Shown: one piece after another, positions 22,701-33,707 of the stretch
Layout of the letters: each line of letters opens with the position of its first letter
How positions within the stretch are numbered: position 1 is the first letter of the stretch
NCBI GenBank assembly: GCA_036971475.1
Contig: JBAIZL010000028.1
Coordinates: 620,001-684,000 of the forward strand
Source of the DNA: Prosapia bicincta
Taxonomy: Eukaryota; Arthropoda; Insecta; Hemiptera; Cercopidae
Direction: 5' to 3'
DNA length: 64,000 nucleotides
Notes under the pieces: model-generated
Seen by the model: only the letters and a program-made list of their open reading frames with translations
What the model was told of the DNA's origin: nothing
The model's database searches: none
Translations under genes and position numbers: made by a program

Positions 22701-23872
22701 CCAGCAAAAGTTATAAATATTTGTCTACTCTATGGATCCTATACATAGAATAATAACTCTTGATATTATTATAAATTAGTATAAATTATCAATTATACTT
22801 TTATAACTTATGAAACATATAAATGTAACAGATATTATATAATATTTCAATTAAAACTATTTTTATTAAAACTGTTAGAGTAAATATTCAATGTTTTGTA
22901 TTTGTCAATATCAAAGGTAGTTGTGTAATACTAATTGAAGTTATAAGTTTGTATATTTGTAACTTCTCTTCAGCTGCTATTGTGCTTTAATAACAATTTT
23001 GAACTTTATAAAGTATTACTATTCTTTCATCAATATATCTCAAGAAAATGAAGTATGATATTTTCAATACTCGAAGTTTATGTTTTAGATTTTGAAGGTA
23101 GTTTTGTTATACTAGCCAAAGATAAAAGTCGGTCTATTTGTAATTATTTGCGTAGTATATGTACATTAGCTTAGTTATATATACAATTATAAGTAACATA
23201 GTTCGAAACGTAACTTTACTTCTATGTTGGAAAATTACAAACCAGATGTTTTGTACGTAATAATTTTCATTTGGAAGGTTGGCAACATGTTCTTAATTTA
23301 GCGGCAGAATCCTATATCTCCTGGTTGTCTGTAAATAGGTGTGTGTAGAATTTAAGTGCAATGATTTCTATTTTGTGCGCGAAATAGTGTGTGTAAATGA
23401 ATTTCGTGCGTGAAATAGTGTGTATAAGTGATTGTTTGCTTCTGGTAAGTAGTTTTAATGCGGGATTTTAATAAATCTTTGTGTGTGGTGGAGGGTTAGT
23501 TAACGTTGATTTTTGCTGATTTTTGATATTTTTGGCACATACGATATTTTGGAATATTGTTCAAAATCACGAAAAAATACGATATCCACGCGAAATAATT
23601 AGTTGAAGCATAAAAATTAGTACAAAATTTTTTCTTCTCGGAGCCCTAAGATAGGTCTAAATAGTGAGTACCGTGACGTCACAGACGTTTGTATCACTCC
23701 GCGCCTATTCACAACTTGTGCTTCCGCCAAAAAAAATTTGCCCTACTTTAAACTCCAAAAAAGTAACTTTGAGCAAAGAAAAAAATTTTTTTTTTTGTGG
23801 ATATCGTACCTTTTCGTGCTTTTGAACAATAATCCAAAATATCGTGTGGGGCCGCCGTACTAAATTTCAACC
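19733..23872. mobile_element. giant nested palindrome (foldback-type element)
   Basis: The left arm, about 19733-21806, is the reverse complement of the right arm, about 21911-23872, around a spacer of about 104 bp. The termini are GTACGGCGGCCCCACACGAT facing its complement. The arms differ by scattered substitutions and small indels, so this is not a trivial assembly duplication. Inside each arm is a second level of symmetry: a module running from TGTGTAATACT through CAATGTTTTG to GTTCACTGCCAGCAAAA occurs at about 20750-21020 and again, reversed, at about 21405-21790. The right arm mirrors both. No ORF of note lies within it. The ends match those of the 774-bp element at 24421. Confidence 0.9.
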
Positions 23873-24420
23873 TTTGGGATGTCAGCAAAAGTGTTTTTAT
23901 AATTTTTTGTAATCGTTACAAGTTTCTGCATCGGCCGGTGAAATCTTTCAACCAAAATGAGGCTAAACAAAACATTTACACAATTGAGAAAAAAGCAATA
24001 TCTTCTGTTTTGTGCAATGAATAGTGTATGTAAGTGTTTGATGTCAGGTGTCAATATATATTACTTCATAGAAGCAGACGTACTACGGCAGAATGTGTGA
24101 TTACAAATATGATAAGTTTTTTAACCTGCATATTTACCAAAATAATATACTACATCACATTAATACTACAGGGTATCAAATTAAGATATATTTACTTTTT
24201 TGTAAAAAGAGTTGATTAAACCTTAAGGTAATAAAACAGTTAATGCTTGAAGTAAAGCCATCTTGTCCATGCAGCTCTGCAATAATTCTATTTCATGCGT
24301 TAAGCATCAGAATTAAAATGTTTTTTGTGTATTCCTGAGGACTTTCTACATCACCAGATATTATGGTTTTTGAAGCTTTGATAATTGATAACCTAAATTT
24401 TATTTGGTAAAAATGCTGAA
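23873..24420. other. spacer between two related foldback elements
   Basis: AT-rich. Contains two decayed copies (near 23925 and 24335) of the TTTCTGCATCG-type dispersed repeat seen at 17.7 kb. No gene. Confidence 0.4.
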
Positions 24421-25194
24421 GCTCGGCGCCATACGATATTTTGGAAAATTGTTTAACACCACCAAATAGGACGATATCCACAAGAATTTTATTTTTATTA
24501 AAGTAGGAAAGTTACTTTTTTTCAATTTAAAGTAGGGTAAAAAATTCAGGGCGGATGTAGAAGTTGTGAATAAGCGCGGAGTGATACAAATGCTTTGTGA
24601 TGTTACAACTGTATTTCAATGTATAAAATTGAAACCAAATCTAACCTGACTTGACACTTTTTAGGTATATTTTAATATAGGTATACAGTATTGTATAAAT
24701 TTAAAACCAAATCTATTTTAACTGGAGACCTTATAAGTATATTTAAATATATGTATAAAAATTAAGCGAAGTTGTGAATAGGCGCGGAGTGATACAAATA
24801 CTTCGTGATGTTACAACTGAATTTCAATGTATAAAATTAAAACCAAATCTAACCTGACTTGACACTTTTTAGGTATATTTTAATATAGGTTTACAGTATT
24901 GTATAAATTTAAAACCAAATCTATCCTAACTGGAGAAGTTGTTTCTCAAATATCTACACACATAAGGTTGCGTGACGTACCGCGATTGATGCGTACAACC
25001 TTATGCGCAGCACTGTGACGTAAGTATGTATCACTCCGCGCCCATTCACAACTTCTACATCCGTGCTGAATTTATTACCCTACTTTAAATTGAAAAAAAG
25101 TAACTTTCCTACTTCAATAAAAAAAAAATTATTTTGGATATCGTCCTATTTGATGGTTTCGAACAATTTCCCAAAATATCGTATGGTGCCGAGC
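24421..25194. mobile_element. 774-bp inverted-repeat element related to the giant palindrome
   Basis: Terminal inverted repeats of about 170 bp (24421-24590 and 25022-25194), starting GCTCGGCGCCATACGATATT. Within them GATATTTTGG, ACGATATCC, AAAGTAGGG, AAGTTGTGAATA and GCGCGGAGTGATACA occur in the same order as in the arms of the 19733-23872 palindrome. The centre holds two tandem copies of a segment of about 205 bp (about 24559-24740 and 24766-24943) and a small hairpin (ATAAGGTTG ... CAACCTTAT). No coding sequence, so it is a non-autonomous member of the same family. Confidence 0.85.
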
Positions 25195-25703
25195 TAATGC
25201 ACAATAACCACATTTTGTAATTGTTGACTTTAGCCATTCAAAAACTTGTTTTTTTAAAAAAGTTTTTAAAATTAAATTTTATGAAAGTAATTGTTTGAAA
25301 ACTGATTTTGGTAAAAATATACTCTTAATGACGTTGGGTTTAAAATTGTTTTAAAAAAATTACTCGTTATAATGTGTAGAACACGAATATAGAGTTAACA
25401 TTTTCTGCAGAAAATACGGAAAGTTTCTTTTTTTTTAACAATGTCAATAAGACTCATTTACACTATACATGCCATTACAGACTAACATTTAAAATGTGAA
25501 AAAAGTAACTCCGTATTTTCCGCAGAAAAAAAGTTGATATTCCTGTTCTACACATTAAATCGAGTAATTAAAGAAATAAATAATTTAAAAAGACCAATGT
25601 CAATAACACTATATTTTTATCCCGATTTCTTATAGTAACTCTGGACTGTTAGTATTATAGTTATACTAGGTATTATAGTATTAGTATTATTTGTTTATTT
25701 TGA

Positions 25704-25774
<71 letters not shown>

Positions 25775-26507
25775 TCTAATTTCAGATTTTGTAAGTAACG
25801 CTATTACTTGATCTGTGAAAATTGCATAAAACATATACACATCTTTTCAATCATAAGTTTGGCTTGAAAATGATATTACTTACTGTGTGAATGTGATGGA
25901 TTCAAAATAGTGCTGTTAACTGTTGCATAAGTAAATTATCATCAAGTATTTTGTTCTTGTACTTACAAACGCAGAGGTACTGATTACTGTACTTTATATT
26001 ATATTCAATTAAACTTTAAATCTTTTAAAAAACAAGTTAATGCTTTCTTTATTACACGCTACGTTATTATAGGTAGGTAGTAGGCTCTGTTTTGCAAGTA
26101 ATAATATAATATTATTTGCAAATAAGCAATATTAAATAGACATAATATGTGCAATAAAGAAAACATAACTTGCTTTTCAATAACTGTAAAGTTGAATTAA
26201 TTATTGTTTACAGTATAGTAATTAATACTTCTGCCATTATAAGTACAGGAATACAATACACGAAGTAATAACTTACCTAATGCAAAGAGGACAGCTAAAA
26301 TGCTACTATTTCATGGTAAGTTTTATTGTTTGCTGGCCTAAAGGGTAATTGTCAATTCTATTGTTTATGTTTTGTACCTTTTGATGTTATAATAGGTGTC
26401 AATAAGCTTTTCTTTCTCCGGTAAAATTTTTTGAGCGATCCCATACCTTTTCTTTCAAGCGGTCTCATACCTTACATGTATAGTTGTTTTGTAAATTTTG
26501 ATATAGG
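25195..26507. other. AT-rich DNA without a recognisable gene
   Basis: Contains a diverged inverted pair (TTTTCTGCAGAAAATACGGA near 25405 and TCCGTATTTTCCGCAGAAAA near 25510) and a compound microsatellite. No coding feature seen. Confidence 0.45.
25706..25771. repeat. (CT)n(TA)n compound microsatellite
   Basis: A CT run followed directly by a TA run. Confidence 0.95.
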
Positions 26508-26735
26508 TATATAATAATGTATAAAATTACAACCAAATCTATCATAACTAGATACTTTATAGGTATATAATAATGTTGTATAAAATTACAACCAAATCTA
26601 TCATAACTAGATACTTTATAGGTATATAATAATGTTGTATAAAATTACAACCAATTTTATCCTAACTGAATACTTTGTAGGTATATAGTAATGTTGTATA
26701 AAACTACTACCAAATCTATCCTGACTGGGTATGTC
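26508..26735. repeat. 59-bp tandem array
   Basis: About four copies. ATAAAATTAC starts at 26521, 26580 and 26639, and a diverged unit starts at 26698, giving a 59-bp period. The unit contains ACCAAATCTATCATAACTAG and AGGTATATAATAATGTTGT. The same motif pair, ACCAAATCTATCCTAACTGG plus TAGGTATATTTTAATATAGG, is in the centre of the element at 24421-25194. Confidence 0.9.
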
Positions 26736-26945
26736 TAGACATAGTACAGTGTGCCGTTACTATTGAAAGGCCAAAAACATAGTCCCAACTAAAATATGAT
26801 AAAAAAATAACCTTTCTTGGTAATAATTTTTTTTTTTTTTTCAATTTATTGTAAACTGCAACTAAGATAAATCCTATCTAGCAGCTTGCTTTCTGATGGA
26901 GATTACAATGTTCGTCTTGTTCCAATGAATGAGACTGACTTAATG

Positions 26946-29516
26946 TTACTCTGGGATCAAGTCCAAAGGTTTAGTGCGCTTAAGTCTACGAAATGGTATC
27001 CTGTGAGCTAGTCGCATAGCTGCAGGGTTCGTATGTTCCTGGAGCCGCCCGAAGTGATTCACTGCTGCAGTGGCGGCCTCCTCTCTCACGCTCTTCATCT
27101 TGAGGTCCCTAATTATATAATAGTTACGGACGTACCATGGAGCTCTCACTATAGCTCTCAACACTTTATTTTGGAAGCGTTCTATTACTTGTAAATTGCT
27201 GCTCTTGGTGCATCCCCAAAATGGTAACCCGTATGTCCATACTGGCTTTAGCACTTGCTTATAAACAAGGAGTTTATTGTAGGGGCTTAACTCTGAATAC
27301 CGGTTCATGAGCCACGCTAGTCTTTTACATCTAGTTCATCTCTTTTTTTCTTCACATGAGATTTCCAGTTCAATTTAGCGTCCAATGTTAAACTTAGGTA
27401 TTACAGTTAGGAACAACCCGGCTATTTATTATGAGGTCAGTTTTACTCTCTGCCTTATTGGTAAAAATAATATGAGCAGATTTATTTCCATTAAGTTTTA
27501 TGCGCCACTGCCTAGTCCACTCACTAACACTATCCAGGGTGATCTGCAATTTAGCTGTTGCGTCAGCCTCATTTTGTGCAACAGACAGGATAGCTGTGTC
27601 ATCTGCAAACGTCGCCATAATTGTATTCCCATTTTCAGGTATGTCCCTTGTATACAAGAGGTACAATACCGGTCCAAGGACACTACCCTGAGGCACCCCA
27701 GCAACAATATCCCTGAAACCAGAGTACTCTCTACCCTGCTTGACGCGGAAGATCCGGTCCGCCAGATAGGACTTTAGTATTTGCCAGAATTCTTCTGGAA
27801 GATCTCGATGAATTTTATATAGTAAACACGATCAAATGCCTGGGAAACATCGAGGAAGACACCAGAGCACTACAATCCGGTGCACCTGGTCTATAGTGGA
27901 GTGTTTGCTCCTGAAGCCGAATTGGTGGTTTGGACCAAGCCTCGTTCTTCAATTATTGGTTTGAGTCGTTTCAGCAGCAGTCTCTCAAAAATCTTTGATG
28001 TCACTGGAAGCAATGATATCGGGCGATAAGATGTTTTCTCATTCGGTGGTTTCCCTGGCTTCGCAATCATTAAGATTTCAGCTACCTTCCACTGTCTCGG
28101 AACATATTTTAACCGGAAGCACGCATTGAGCAACTGGAGAAGTTTCATGACAGCTTTGTGTGGCAGCTCCTTCAGAATCTCTCCAGTGATCAGATCATAC
28201 CCGGGAGCTTTTTTATTTGAAACCTTTGTTAATTCTTCCTGAAGTTCTTTGAAGGTGACATGTTGAATCATTAGGTTATCAGTCCTCCGCAAGTACGTGG
28301 TATTTTCACTGGCAGTTTGTCTTGGCAAAGGGGTAAAGATATCTGCTGGATAGTCCGCAAAGACTTCTACTTCTTTATCAGTTTTAGCCCATGTGTGATT
28401 GCCGACCCTGATGGGTGGTATTTGTGTTTTTGGTCTCTTGAGTGAACTTGTGGCTTTCCACAGAGAATAGTCATTTACTTTATCTGCCGTCAGACCATGA
28501 AGATAGTTGCTGACTTCATCACTCTTGACTTGCCGCAGGGTGTCTCGTAGCTCATTAGTGAGACGATTTAGCGTGGTCTTGTCAGCTGGATCACCCGTCT
28601 GAAGCCATCGCCGTTGAGCTTTCCTCTTCTCTTTCACTAATATACGGACCTCAATGGTGCAGCATTTTTTATTGTTAACCGGCTTGTTGATAGGGTCAAG
28701 GGTGTTGTTCCAAGAAGCCAGTTGTAGGTGATTGACAAACCTCTCCACCTCTTCTTCGAGTTTGTTGCTGTTTCTTATAGGCACAGCAAGCTCGATTTTA
28801 TCTTCCAGCTCCAGCCGGAAGCTCTCCTAGTTTGTGCTTTCACTTGTCAACTTAGAAGCCGTTTGTCGTAACAAGAGTTTTTCGCTAATTGATAGAATGA
28901 CCGGTGTGTGGTCAGAGCTGAAATCACCATAGCTTTCTGTCCTAATGCAGTACCCTGCAAGCCCTCTTCTGACAAAAAAGTCAATCAAGTTCGGCAGTTT
29001 TCTGATGTCAGTTGGCCAGTAGGTCGGCCTTCCAGTTGAATAGAAGTAACAATTTTGTTTGCATCCAGCTTCATACAATACCCTTCGTCTCGGAGTTATT
29101 AGACGGGAGCCCCAAAAGGTATGTTTTGCATTGAAGTCACCACCCAACAAGAACTTGCGACCGAGGCTGGTAAAAAGCTCAATGTAGTCGACTTGGTGCA
29201 AACTATACTGTGGTGGGCAATAGATTGCAGAAACTGAGAAGGATTCTCTATTCTTTGGATAGACCAGAATCGTAGTGACTTGCATAATAGCAAGTTGTAT
29301 CTTCAGATCAAGGGAATGGCTAATAGTTTTTTTTATAATCACTGCAGAACCTCCTCTGGCTATTCCTGATGGGTGGTTGGTGTAGTAAATATCAAACCCC
29401 CACACCTTAACTACATTTTGTCGTGTAAAATGTGTTTCAGACACGACATATATCAATGTTCTCACTATTAAGAAACAGTTCCAATTCATGAATTTTATTT
29501 TGAAGCCCATTGGCAT
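26946..29516 (-). pseudogene. Jockey ORF2: endonuclease and reverse transcriptase; disrupted
   Basis: Endonuclease piece 29516-28827: MNWNCFLIVRT, VVSETHF (catalytic Glu region), LLGGDFNAKHTFWGS and FSSDHTPVILS in the expected order. Reverse transcriptase pieces: 28784-27891 (KAPGYDLITGEI, then TSYRPISLLPVTSKIFERLL), a shifted stretch with FLDVSQAFDRV (motif A, near 27830-27860), 27696-27394 (PQGSVLGPVLY and TFADDTAIL, catalytic site near 27600) and 27308-26946 (thumb-like YKQVLKPVWTYGLPFWGC). There is no RNase H, as is usual for Jockey. The 28784 ATG is internal and not a true start. At least four frame breaks are present. Confidence 0.88.
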
Positions 29517-29536
29517 TCCATGTGGCTAATCGTAAG

Positions 29537-31063
29537 TTATACGGTATTGTTGCTTATTGAAACTGGTTTTTTAACAGTCTTCTCTAGCTCGGTGAGCCTG
29601 TACAATATGATTTTATTTATTTCACTTTGCTCCTCTAGCCGATGATGGATATGAGCCAGTTTTTGCCTTATGGATGAGGCTTCGTCCTCTTCGTATGACA
29701 CAGTTCTCAAGGATTTGTTGGTTGTTACTTGAGCAAACGATTTTTCACCGAATTTGGTTTCCCTTGAATTAAGCTGCAGTTCAAGTTGCCTTTCACTGGC
29801 GGGCTGCGCTCGCCTTATTAGTTGTCTGTCTGGTTTAGAGTTAACATTATTTCTCCGTTTCTGAAGTTCTTTGGCGACTTCACACCCTCTATAGTTGGCC
29901 GGATGCTCGCATTTACAATTAATACATTTTGGCACAGTCTGTCTACTAACAGTGCAGTCTTTTGTGAAGTGTTTGTCAGCGCACTTCACGCACTTTGCTT
30001 CCCTTCGACAGTAAGCTTGAGTATGGTTGAACCCTTGGCATCTTTTGCATTGAGGAATTGACCTTGAATTCCTCCTCAGAGCTTATAATTTTATCACCAT
30101 ATGGAGTATCGTCTTGATGTCAAACACGCGCTTTGGGTCTTCTTGTTTGTCGAATGTGAGCATAAACAATGGGAGACCCCACTTAGTAGTCACCACCTGC
30201 CCCTGCTCACTGGATTTGATTTCTTTCTTTTAAAGAATTTAAAGCCCCAGCCTTGAAGCTCATTCATTATATCCTCCTTACTAGAGGAGTCGTGTAGACC
30301 TCTGGCCATTACGTGCAGGGGCCTGTCATTTTTATTTTCGTAAGATTACCATTCAATTTTTTAAATTTCTAGCCTACTGGTAAGTGCTTTGTAAGAGTCT
30401 GGATCTTGCACATTAATTTTCCATACGTTTTTATTTAATGCGGAGACTTTGAAGTCATCCTTAGACTCAGCCTTAAGAATTCCATACAGTCTGTTATAGT
30501 CATTGCCCCAGTTATGTTGATTGTACCACTTGGCGTCTGACGTTCTATTCGCTGAATGCCCTGTGTAATCTTTGCTGTACCACTAGTACTTTGCTGTGGT
30601 GAAAGCTTCGGTGACAATTCGGCTTTTCTTTTTTTGCTTCGATGTGATCTGTACCCACTCAGGATCCAGTTGTTTCACGAGTAAGTTACTCTTCATTAGT
30701 AGAATAATTCTCAGCCTGTTTCTCTTCTAGTTCATGCATTTGTTTTTCTTCACTTCGTGCGTTTCTCAATTTTCTGTTTTCATCTTTCAGTTCTTCAATT
30801 TCTTTCTTCAACTCTTTGCATAGCAGCTCCATTTCCTTCAATTTGTCTCTCGCGAAGTCATCTTCTGGCTTACGTTCTGGTGGAGTTCTAAGCACCATAG
30901 AGGATTTACAAAAAGGGCCTTTATCACTTGTAGTATTTACTTGCCTCTGAGCCAAGTGAATCACTCGCTGGGAAGAGTGGTCGCAGATTGATGACGACCC
31001 GGGGCTCACTCGCTCACCCCGACGGCCGCCGATACTGGGGATCCGACTCCCTGCACCGTACAT
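29537..31063 (-). pseudogene. Jockey ORF1: coiled coil, PRE_C2HC region and zinc knuckles; frameshifted
   Basis: From 31063 the frame is open to 30686 and carries a Glu/Lys-rich coiled coil (ELLCKELKKEIEELKDENRK at about residues 79-98). A second piece (30617-30435) and a shifted segment near 30240-30330 encode RPLHVMARGLHDSSSKEDIM, which resembles the PRE_C2HC domain found just before the knuckles in insect Jockey ORF1 proteins. The knuckle region (about 29900-30060) gives CKRCQGFNHTQAYC, CVKCADKHFTKDC and CINCKCEHPANYRGC. The last frame ends at 29537. Proteins of this type bind the LINE RNA. Several shifts separate the domains, so only fragments could be made. Confidence 0.8.
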
Positions 31064-31364
31064 TTAATAGTCTTCTCCTTATTCATCATAATGAATATTA
31101 TTTGGTTTGATTTCGGAGCACCTCCTCCTAGCCTTTGAGTAAAGACTCCTAGTGCAAGGCAACACAGCTCATCCGCCTCATCCATCGTTGAGTCATTAAA
31201 TAACTTGATCCGCTTTCAGAGCCATTGACCGGGTTTCACCTAGTAACCCTAGGCAGGAGCCCTCACAAGGTACTACCATCCGGACCAGATGTTACTCCTC
31301 CATCCCTCCTCCCTCCACATCCCACAGAATGAAGGATGGGCTCCAGGCTCGGGATTGGTATTAA

Positions 31365-31904
31365 GCGGAGTTGATAAAAAATGTAAATAAACTGCAATAA
31401 AAAAATGTAAATAATAACGTAAATACTTTTTGATTCATTTTGCTAGTTTCAAGCTAAAAAATCAAGGCAAAACGTTGGTTTTGTTAGGTTTTAGGTGACC
31501 GTGGAGAGGCTGGAAAGGTAGAATAATTTGTCCCAAAATTATAATTATTTGTTACGGCAGCGAATGTTTTTATTTATTTTGGTATTCATTATGAGTTTCT
31601 GCAACGTCTGGTTATATTATTTGCCCAAAATGGCTTACGCGGCTAGAATAAAAATTACCATTTTTTTGCTAAAATGAATTAAATAGCTAAAGGAAATAAA
31701 TAACCTGTTTGTAGTTTAGAAATTAAAATCAGATTCATCATGTTTAGAATGCATTTTTATATAACATTTTTTCAAATTGAAAAAAGTATTCTGAGTTTGA
31801 ATTTATTACAAATAATTTGTCAGTAAATGTTTTTTAATAAAATAAAGAATATTTATGGAATTCCAGTGTGCAAGTTGCTTAGGCATCTGAAAATTTGATA
31901 AGTA
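31365..31904. other. AT-rich DNA without a gene
   Basis: Includes a decayed copy of the dispersed repeat (AGTTTCTGCAACGTCTGGT near 31592). No coding feature. Confidence 0.4.
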
Positions 31905-31921
31905 CAGTAGAACCTCTAATT

Positions 31922-32033
31922 CATTGGTTCTCAAAGATTTTGGTTCTTCTTCTCAAAGAGGACCTCTTCTTGAAATGAAAGCTTGCCTCGCCCCCTTCAC
32001 TTTTCATTCCAAATAAATGGTATGTGCATATGG

Positions 32034-32079
<46 letters not shown>

Positions 32080-32744
32080 TATTTATTTATTTATTTATAC
32101 ATATTTTCACAAGAAACATGATATAACATTTCAAGAATTTATTTCGCAAAGTAAATTTTAACTGATAAGAGGAGAATTTGTTTTTGATATAGATGAGCTT
32201 GAATTTCTTTCACTAGCATGCCTATTTGAGGTTGTATTTTAGTAAGACCACGACGCAAGTCATTAGCAACATCAAGTTTGTTGCCTATATTTTGTTTTTA
32301 TTGCAACAGGTGCTGAAAATGTTTTTTTTTTTGCACAAGTACCTGCTTCAAAAAGGCAAGTATAATCAAGTTGCTGCTTGTGATACACTTTCAAGTGCTT
32401 TATCCAAAATGAAGATTTGTCCATTGTGGCACTGTTGCCACATTGTAGTATTTATTACTCTTTTCAAACTGTTATGTTGATTTAATTTCAAGTTTATAAA
32501 ATTTGGACAACCTTTACTTATATCTTTTATAAATGCATACATTTCATTTAAATTTTCTCAACATCATGGTCAGTAAAATTACCTGTGTAAAAAAATCTGA
32601 AGTGTAAATTTAGTTTTAAATGTGTACTTAAATTTTATGACTATAATTTAAAACTAAATGAGAAATCTTTAATAAACTATTTTTCAACTGTTCTCCTGCC
32701 CCTTCCCTTGACTTGCCTTCAAGCCCCCTGTTTGGAAACCCATG
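31922..32744. mobile_element. non-autonomous hAT element
   Basis: Flanked by exact 8-bp repeats CTCTAATT (31914-31921 and 32745-32752). Its ends, CATTGGTTCTCAAAG and TTTGGAAACCCATG, are imperfect inverted repeats of the type common in Charlie-like hATs. No transposase. It contains a (TA)n run at about 32037-32077. The host sequence is the left terminal repeat of the surrounding pogo-like MITE, so this insertion is the younger event. Confidence 0.8.
32037..32077. repeat. (TA)n microsatellite
   Basis: About 40 bp of TA inside the hAT element, followed by ATTT repeats. Confidence 0.9.
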
Positions 32745-33502
32745 CTCTAATTCGTCATGGTTTTTGTAAGAGGATGACGAATTTGAGAAAAAGACGAATT
32801 ACGAATGTCGTAAAATTAATATGTAACTGGTAAACCTAATACAAATATATAAATAGGTATATGTAATGTTGTACTTACTTTATTTATGTCAATAGAAAAG
32901 CTCAAAAACACTATTACACAACTATCAAAACACTAGTAGTCTACAGTATAAATAGTAATTACAAATAGTTACATTGATCTATTTTCATAAAAGACACAAA
33001 AACATATTACAGTACTTTGTTAGAACAATAATAGTTGCAAGAAAAAATATGGTATATTAAACCTATTTACGTTTAGTTTTAAAAAAAGTGTGCCATTTTC
33101 ATTTTTAATAAAAGTGTTTTTCTTTTTGTATTTCAAGCTGCTGATTTTATCTTAATACTATCAATTTCATCAGTTCTGCTTCTTTTTGTCTCTTTTGTCT
33201 AATCGAACAACTCATGTCTGGTATCGGCCTCATTTATCTATTAGCGCCTATACTATGTGACAGTGCAAATGATATTTGTTATTTGACGAATTAGAGAGGT
33301 TTTACTGTAATATAAATTTGTTCTGTAGTTGAAAATAAAAAAAATTCAGTAAATTCCCCATTGAGTACTATGTCATTCTATATTGCAATTCAAGTATTAC
33401 TCTTTTGATAAAATGTATATTAAGCTTCCAGTTGAGTTTGTTAAAAAAACATACTAACTTCAAATTGTCATTAAATAATTTATATTTGTGGATTTCATCT
33501 TA

Positions 33503-33707
33503 ACGTGAGCTACTAGTTTTCACTAAACACTTGTAAATATTTACAAACTTGCGTATAGTAGCACTTACTTATATTTGTTGAGGACGGCCGTTTTGGGAGT
33601 TACAGTCTGAGTTGACAATGGGACACATCTCCCGAAACGGCCGCCCTCAACAAATATAAGTAAGTGCTACTATAGGCAAGTTTGTAAATATTTACAAGTG
33701 TTTAGTG
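33503..33707. repeat. near-perfect 79-bp-arm palindrome of Penelope-like ends (lineage C)
   Basis: Arms 33521-33599 and 33629-33707 are equal in length and almost fully complementary around a 29-nt spacer. Each arm is the end module of the 16037 element: CACTTGTAAATATTTACAAA, then TAGTAGCACTTACTTATATT, then GAGGACGGCCGTTT. ACGTGAGCTACTAG precedes the left arm. Confidence 0.9.

Larger units (their letters stand above)
26827..31354 (-). mobile_element. Jockey-group LINE without RNase H, near full length
   Basis: Minus-strand LINE with ORF1 (about 31063-29550), ORF2 (about 29516-26946) and a 3' A-tail, seen as T at about 26827-26840. It is unrelated in sequence to the 11004 LINE: it has an ORF1 with coiled coil, PRE_C2HC-type region and zinc knuckles, and it ends after the reverse transcriptase. 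An imperfect direct repeat flanks it: TTGGTAATAA at 26817-26826 and TTGGTATTAA at 31355-31364, a plausible target duplication with one mismatch. Frameshifts in both ORFs show it is inactive. Confidence 0.87.
31905..33307. mobile_element. pogo/Tigger-like MITE, interrupted by a hAT insertion
   Basis: Begins CAGTAGAACCTCTAATT and ends GAATTAGAGAGGTTTTACTG, with TA at both outer edges (31903-31904, 33308-33309), as expected for Tc1/mariner-superfamily elements of pogo/Tigger type. Removing the inner 823-bp insertion and one target copy leaves about 570 bp with no intact coding sequence. Just inside the left end, TTCGTCATGG continues only after the insertion, at 32751. Confidence 0.75.

Noticed and set aside
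19733..23872. Palindrome as an assembly or chimeric-read artefact
   Set aside because: The arms differ by scattered substitutions and indels (for example GAGAGGAAAACATTTTG against GAGAAGAAAAAATTTTG), and a related element with the same ends lies nearby. A read check is still worthwhile.
23860..24481. Short ORFs between and at the foldback elements
   Set aside because: They run through repeat ends on either strand and lack protein features.
33503..33707. Lineage C Penelope-like ends as hammerhead ribozymes
   Set aside because: They have a GGGA/TCCC helix followed by GAAACGGCCGTC and a possible GTTGA/TCAAC stem, but no CUGANGA core adjoining the helix, so I do not call them ribozymes.
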